9,103 nt of DNA, from positions 1-9,103 of the forward strand of contig CAMDMH010000084.1 in assembly GCA_945901835.1 (NCBI GenBank), read 5' to 3'. Source of the DNA: Devosia equisanguinis (GTDB taxonomy: Bacteria > Pseudomonadota > Alphaproteobacteria > Rhizobiales > Hyphomicrobiaceae). The position numbers were made by a program, and so were the translations under genes. Shown in pieces: positions 5,762 to 9,103 of this stretch (positions are counted from its first letter, which is position 1; each line of letters begins with the position of its first letter). The notes under the pieces were generated by a model. The model did no database searches, was not told the origin of the DNA, and worked only from the letters and a program-made list of their open reading frames with translations.

Positions 5762-7192
5762 ATGACTGACCTTCCCCGCATCACTTCGTTCATCGGCGGC
5801 GACACTGTCCCCGCAGGCGCAGGCGCTTTCAACCTCGTCGATCCCCAGACCGGAAAGCCCATCGGCGCCATCGTCGAGGCGGGCGAGGCCGGCGTCGCCG
5901 CCGCCGTGAAGCTCGCGAAATCCGCCTACGAAGCGAACCGCAAATCCCCTGTCCACCAGCGCGTAAAATGGCTCCGCGACGGCGCCGCCGCACTTCGCAA
6001 GGCCGTCGACGAGATCGCACCGCTCATCAGCCAGGACGTCGGCAAGCCGATCCGCGTCTGCCGTGGCGAGATCGCACGTGGCGCGGAGTTCATGGAAGCC
6101 GTCGCCGCCTGCCTGCCGCAGATGAATGGCGAAGTCCTGCCGCTCGATGCGACCGCCCCGGGCGACGGGCACTTCGGCTTCACGCGTCGTATTCCCTATG
6201 GCGTCGTCGCCGGCATCATCCCCTTCAACGGACCGATCAATCTCCTAGTCCAGAAGGTCGCCCCCGCGATCGCAGCCGGCAACGCCATCGTCACAAAGCC
6301 CCATCCCGCCGGAACGCGCACCGCTTTGAAGCTCGCCGAGTTGTTCCAGACCGCCGGCTGGCCCAAGGGCCTGTTCACGGTCCTCACTGGCGACAAGGCA
6401 TCTGCGGCCGCCCTCGTCTCCCACCCTCATGTCCGCTGCGTCTCCTTCACCGGCGGCACGGCGGGTGGCGACGCACTCGCCCGTCTCGCGGGCGCCAAGA
6501 AGTTCGTCGCCGAACTCGGCTCCAACGCGGCCAACATCGTGATGGCCGACGCCGACATCGCCGACGCCGCCAAGAAGATCGCCGGCGCTGCCTTCGAGGC
6601 GAGCGGCCAGCAGTGCATCTCCGCCCAGCGCGTGCTGGTGGACAATTCGATCCTCGACAAGTTCACCGAAGCCTTCGTCACCGCCGCCAAAGCGCTGAAA
6701 GTCGGCCGCGCGGACGATCCAGCCGTCGACGTGGGCCCGATGGTCAGCGCCGCCGCCGCCGACCGCGTGATGGGCATGTGCGAGGACGCGATCAAGCGCG
6801 GCGCCACCTATGCGCTGAAACCGCAGCGCGACGGCGCGACGGTCTCTCCCGGTATTCTCGTCGAGGTTCCCAACGCAGCGCGCCTGTGGTGCGAGGAAGT
6901 CTTCGGCCCCATCGCTATCGTCACCCCATTCTCCGGCATCGAGGAAGGCTTGAAGCTCGCCAACGACAGCGAGTTCGGCTTGCAGGGCGCGCTTTTCACC
7001 TCGAACTTGAAGACCGCCTTCCGCTTCGCCGACGATTTCGAAGTCGGCTGCCTGTGGGTCAACGAGCCCTCGCGCTTCCGCGTCGATGTCTATCCGTTCG
7101 GCGGCGTAAAGTCCTCCGGCGTCGGCCGCGAAGGCATCCGCTACGCCATCGAAGAAATGAGCCAGATGAAGTTCATCGGCATCAAGCCTTGA
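5762..7192 (+). CDS. NAD(P)-dependent aldehyde dehydrogenase (ALDH superfamily)
   Basis: The 476-residue cytoplasmic enzyme oxidises an aldehyde to a carboxylate using NAD(P)+. Landmarks are complete: the cofactor-binding IPFNGPIN (153-160) with N156, K179 in VTKPHPAGT, FTGG (229-232), the general base E251 in FVAELGSNAANIV, the catalytic nucleophile C285 in EASGQQCISAQR, and EEVFGPIAIV (378-387). The C-terminal PFGGVKSSGVGREG (445-458) is also present. The overall pattern, including GEVLPLDATAPGDG (123-136), recalls the lactaldehyde/phosphonoacetaldehyde dehydrogenase branch, so the substrate may be a small polar aldehyde, but this cannot be fixed by eye. The start is supported by AGAGG at 5751-5755, six bases upstream. 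The preceding 98 bases show no convincing promoter or terminator. It heads a three-gene cluster with a ring-cleaving dioxygenase, so oxidation of an aldehyde arising upstream or downstream of ring cleavage is the likely job. Confidence 0.92.
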   Translation: MTDLPRITSFIGGDTVPAGAGAFNLVDPQTGKPIGAIVEAGEAGVAAAVKLAKSAYEANRKSPVHQRVKWLRDGAAALRKAVDEIAPLISQDVGKPIRVCRGEIARGAEFMEAVAACLPQMNGEVLPLDATAPGDGHFGFTRRIPYGVVAGIIPFNGPINLLVQKVAPAIAAGNAIVTKPHPAGTRTALKLAELFQTAGWPKGLFTVLTGDKASAAALVSHPHVRCVSFTGGTAGGDALARLAGAKKFVAELGSNAANIVMADADIADAAKKIAGAAFEASGQQCISAQRVLVDNSILDKFTEAFVTAAKALKVGRADDPAVDVGPMVSAAAADRVMGMCEDAIKRGATYALKPQRDGATVSPGILVEVPNAARLWCEEVFGPIAIVTPFSGIEEGLKLANDSEFGLQGALFTSNLKTAFRFADDFEVGCLWVNEPSRFRVDVYPFGGVKSSGVGREGIRYAIEEMSQMKFIGIKP

Positions 7193-7194
7193 AA

Positions 7195-7242
7195 CTCCCT
7201 CTGCCCAACCCTCTGCTCCGCTGAAAAGCGTGGGGGAGAGGG
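7195..7242 (-). repeat. Degenerate REP-like palindrome, inverted relative to the copy at 9010
   Basis: CCCTCT (7209-7214) pairs with AGAGGG (7237-7242). An inner CGCT-GAAA-AGCG hairpin with a GNRA-type loop lies at 7219-7230, and the arms between are imperfect. The bases before it (7195-7208, CCCTCTGCCC and flanks) align with the reverse complement of the tail box (GGGGTGAGGGG) found after the palindrome at 9010-9045. It is therefore the same element in opposite orientation. It lies between the aldehyde dehydrogenase stop and the dioxygenase ribosome-binding site, where it could stabilise mRNA ends or attenuate transcription. Confidence 0.6.
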
Positions 7243-7259
7243 CGAAAAAAGGTCGAACC

Positions 7260-8201
7260 ATGATCATCAAGACCCAGGCCGACGTAACGACCGCGGTGCT
7301 CGCCGAGATGGCACGCGCAGAAGATCCGCGCACTCGCGAGATCCTCACTTCGCTCATCAAGCATCTGCACGGCTTCATTCGCGAGACGAAGCTGTCGGAA
7401 GCCGAATTCCAGCAGGCCTGCGCCATCATCAATCGCGTCGGTCAGAAATCGAACGACAGCCACAACGAAGCCGTGCTGATGTCGGGCTCGCTCGGCGTCT
7501 CCTCGCTCGTCTGCCTCCTCAACAACGGCGACAACGGCTCGACCGAAACGACCGCAAACCTCCTCGGTCCGTTCTGGCGTACAGAGAGCCCGCGCACCGA
7601 AAACGGCGGCTGCCTCCTGCGTTCGCCCACGCCCGGCATGCCGCTGTTCGTCGAAGCGCTGGTCCAGGACCACGCGGGGCGTCCCGTCGCCGGGGCCGAA
7701 ATCGACGTCTGGCACTGCAACGACGAGGGCTATTACGAAAACCAGGACCCCAGCCAGGCCGAGATGAACCTCCGCGGCAAGTTCACCACCGATGCAGCGG
7801 GCAAGATCTGGTTCCGCTCGATCAAGCCGATCGGCTACCCGATCCCGCTCGACGGGCCCACCGGGGATCTCCTGCGCATGCTGAAGCGCCACAACATGCG
7901 CCCCGCGCATCTGCACTTCCTCATCGTGAAGGACGGCTTCAAGGCGCAGATCAGCCAAGTCTACTCGAGTGAAGATCCCAACCTCGAGACCGACAGCCAG
8001 TTCGGCGTCACCCAGCGCCTGATCGCCCAATACGTCCTGCACGAGAACGAGCCCGCGCCCTACGGCGACGCAAAGGGACCGTGGTACTCGATGTCGTTCA
8101 CGTTCGATCTCGACGCTGGCCAGCCCAAACTCCCACGCGCGCCGATTTCCAGCAAGTCCACCTCGCCGCCGCCCAGGATCGAGCGCCTCGTCCGCGCTTG
8201 A
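7260..8201 (+). CDS. Intradiol ring-cleavage dioxygenase (catechol/hydroxyquinol 1,2-dioxygenase family)
   Basis: The 313-residue non-haem Fe(III) enzyme cleaves an ortho-dihydroxylated aromatic ring between the two hydroxyls to give a muconate-type product. An N-terminal helical dimerisation domain (about 1-100) precedes LLGPFWR (101-107). The catalytic beta-sandwich shows all four iron ligands: Y159 in DVWHCNDEGYYENQD, Y193 in KPIGYPIP, and H217 and H219 in RPAHLHFLI. LRGKFTTDAAGKIWF (171-185) is the usual strand pair between the ligands. The presence of an N-terminal domain and the length favour the catechol/hydroxyquinol branch over protocatechuate 3,4-dioxygenase, but the exact substrate is open. 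I chose the ATG at 7260, with AAAGG at 7248-7252, over a GTG at 7230, because the extra residues would lie inside a REP-like palindrome. A Pro/Ser-rich tail (about 288-306) follows the fold. No muconate cycloisomerase or maleylacetate reductase gene is nearby. Confidence 0.9.
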   Translation: MIIKTQADVTTAVLAEMARAEDPRTREILTSLIKHLHGFIRETKLSEAEFQQACAIINRVGQKSNDSHNEAVLMSGSLGVSSLVCLLNNGDNGSTETTANLLGPFWRTESPRTENGGCLLRSPTPGMPLFVEALVQDHAGRPVAGAEIDVWHCNDEGYYENQDPSQAEMNLRGKFTTDAAGKIWFRSIKPIGYPIPLDGPTGDLLRMLKRHNMRPAHLHFLIVKDGFKAQISQVYSSEDPNLETDSQFGVTQRLIAQYVLHENEPAPYGDAKGPWYSMSFTFDLDAGQPKLPRAPISSKSTSPPPRIERLVRA

Positions 8202-8250
8202 ACCCAGCCACGCCTGAACAAAACCCGTCAGAACACAAAAGGGAAACGTC

Positions 8251-9003
8251 ATGCAGTTTTCGCTGAAGGCAGCGCTGGTGTTTGCCGCGATCGCATTCTC
8301 CGGCTCGGCTCACGCCCAGTCGATCGATGTCCTGAGTGCGGGCGCCGTCGAGCCCGGCATTCTCGCTGCCGCCGAAGCCTACAAGAAGCAGACCGGAACC
8401 GACGTGAAGGTCCGCTTCGCCACCGCGCCGATGATCCTCAAGCAGATGGGCGAGGGCGCGAAGGCCGACGTCGTGCTGGCCCCGCCGCCCGTGCTCGACC
8501 GGCTCGCCAAGGACAACAAAATCGACGCCACCACGCGCACGCCCGTTGGCAGGGTCGGCGCCGGCATCGCCTCGCGCGCGGGCGGTCCGAACCCGGACGT
8601 CTCTACGTCTGACGCCCTGAAGAAATCCGTGCTCGCCGCCGAGTCGCTCGTCTTCAACACCGCCTCGACCGGCCTCTACCTTGATCGCCTGTTCGAGAAG
8701 TGGGGCATCACCGCTGAGGTCAAGGCGAAAGCCAAGCGCTACGGCAACGGCGAAGCCGTCATGGAGCACCTGATCAAAGGCAAGGGCAACGAGTTCGGCT
8801 TCGGCGCCGCCACTGAGATCGTGCTCTACAAGGACAAGGGCCTTCGACTGCTGGGGCCGCTCCCCGCCGACGTTCAGAACTACACGAGCTACGCTGCCAC
8901 CGTTCACGCCATGCCCGCCAATGCGAAGGGCGCCGCCGAGTTCCTGAAGTTCCTCGGCACCCCCGCCACGAAGAAGATATTCTCCGACCGCGGCGTCGAA
9001 TGA
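8251..9003 (+). CDS. ModA-like periplasmic substrate-binding protein (ligand probably not molybdate)
   Basis: The 250-residue protein has a signal peptide (MQFSLKAALVFAAIAFSGSA, cleavage near AHA|QS after residue 22) and the type-II periplasmic binding fold of the ModA/SBP_bac_11 group. Segments include IDVLSAGAVEPGILAAAEAYKKQTG (25-49), VKVRFATAPMILKQM (52-66), ADVVLAPPPVLDRLAKDNKID (72-92), SLVFNTASTGLYLDRLFEKWGI (about 132-153) and GNEFGFGAATEIVLYKDKG (about 178-196). In true ModA the two loops after the first strands carry Ser ligands for oxyanion. Here those loops read SAGAVEP and FATAPM, without the serines. It is therefore likely to bind something else, plausibly a small organic acid or aromatic, given the upstream dioxygenase. 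AAAGGGA before the ATG at 8251 is a good ribosome-binding site. No permease or ATPase gene follows in the window; a REP/terminator does. Confidence 0.8.
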   Translation: MQFSLKAALVFAAIAFSGSAHAQSIDVLSAGAVEPGILAAAEAYKKQTGTDVKVRFATAPMILKQMGEGAKADVVLAPPPVLDRLAKDNKIDATTRTPVGRVGAGIASRAGGPNPDVSTSDALKKSVLAAESLVFNTASTGLYLDRLFEKWGITAEVKAKAKRYGNGEAVMEHLIKGKGNEFGFGAATEIVLYKDKGLRLLGPLPADVQNYTSYAATVHAMPANAKGAAEFLKFLGTPATKKIFSDRGVE

Positions 9004-9009
9004 ATTTCT

Positions 9010-9061
9010 CCCTCTCCCCACGCGACTTCTCGCGTGGGGAGAGGGTCGGGGTGAGGGGCGG
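9010..9061 (+). repeat. REP-type palindrome, also a likely transcription terminator
   Basis: A perfect 16-bp stem, CCCTCTCCCCACGCGA (9010-9025) with TCGCGTGGGGAGAGGG (9030-9045), closes a CTTC loop. It is followed by the tail box TCGGGGTGAGGGGCGG (9046-9061). This layout is the widespread proteobacterial REP/BIME-like extragenic palindrome. It starts seven bases after the binding-protein stop codon and has no T-run, so any terminator action would be as a strong hairpin or as an mRNA 3'-end stabiliser. A degenerate inverted copy lies at 7195-7242. Confidence 0.85.
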
Positions 9062-9075
9062 CAACGCGCACCAAC

Positions 9076-9103
9076 CTACAGCGTCGCCTCGATCAGGGCA
9101 CGC
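9076..9103 (-). CDS. Possible C-terminus of a convergent minus-strand gene (partial)
   Basis: Reading the minus strand from the right edge gives RALIEATL followed by a TAG at 9078-9076. The composition is like a helical protein C-terminus and the position, just beyond a REP palindrome, is typical of convergent gene ends. Only eight codons are visible, so the product is unknown and chance cannot be excluded. Confidence 0.3.

Noticed and set aside
5968..7224. + strand frame of 418 codons inside the aldehyde dehydrogenase gene
   Set aside because: Its product is very Arg-rich and without motifs; the overlapping frame is a complete dehydrogenase with all catalytic residues.
6245..8252. Long minus-strand frames opposite the dehydrogenase and dioxygenase genes (6245-7432 and 7182-8252)
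   Set aside because: They mirror strongly coding + strand genes with intact active sites. High GC third positions keep the opposite strand open.
8098..9021. Minus-strand frame of 307 codons opposite the binding-protein gene
   Set aside because: The + strand has a signal peptide, a binding-protein fold pattern and a good ribosome-binding site; the minus-strand product shows no known motif and begins inside the REP palindrome.
9010..9045. Perfect palindrome as part of a CRISPR array or transposon end
   Set aside because: It is a single unit with a REP-type tail box, with no spacers, repeated array, transposase or target-site duplication visible.

Overview
The window looks like chromosomal DNA from a GC-rich alphaproteobacterium, most likely a member of the Hyphomicrobiales (Bradyrhizobium/Rhodopseudomonas/Xanthobacteraceae-like). 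The evidence is a PodJ-like membrane/Sel1-repeat polarity protein, a TIGR02186-family protein, a 6S-like RNA directly upstream of 5-formyltetrahydrofolate cyclo-ligase, strongly GC-biased third codon positions and the CCCTCTCCCC/GGGGAGAGGG class of REP palindrome. The genus is inferred and cannot be fixed from this sequence alone. All complete genes lie on the + strand. There are no tRNAs, rRNAs, CRISPR arrays, transposases or phage genes.

Region 1 (1-1456) holds the 3' end of a PodJ-like gene: a cytoplasmic linker, one membrane segment, then four Sel1 repeats. The reading frame is broken between 506 and 614, so the membrane part and the Sel1 part sit in different frames. A rho-independent terminator and a 12-bp tandem repeat follow it. 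Region 2 (about 1527-3078) holds a promoter-like site, a secreted and membrane-anchored TIGR02186 protein, and a DUF1232 (YkvA-like) membrane protein whose TTG start overlaps the previous stop.

Region 3 (about 3147-5663) is housekeeping: a 6S-like RNA, 5-formyltetrahydrofolate cyclo-ligase beginning at the very end of that RNA, LemA, and an HtpX-like M48 membrane metalloprotease. The RNA/cyclo-ligase pair matches the ssrS-ygfA arrangement known from other proteobacteria. The lemA/M48 pair is a recurrent membrane-associated pairing.

Region 4 (5762-9003) is the most interesting part. It is a three-gene + strand cluster of an NAD(P)-type aldehyde dehydrogenase, a non-haem Fe(III) intradiol ring-cleavage dioxygenase with all four metal ligands visible, and a secreted ModA-like substrate-binding protein. 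That protein lacks the serine ligands expected for molybdate and has no permease genes beside it in the window. The plausible reading is a small aromatic-compound uptake and ring-cleavage module whose substrate is unknown. Two REP-like palindromes in opposite orientation flank the dioxygenase/binding-protein pair. The last bases read as the C-terminus of a convergent minus-strand gene.
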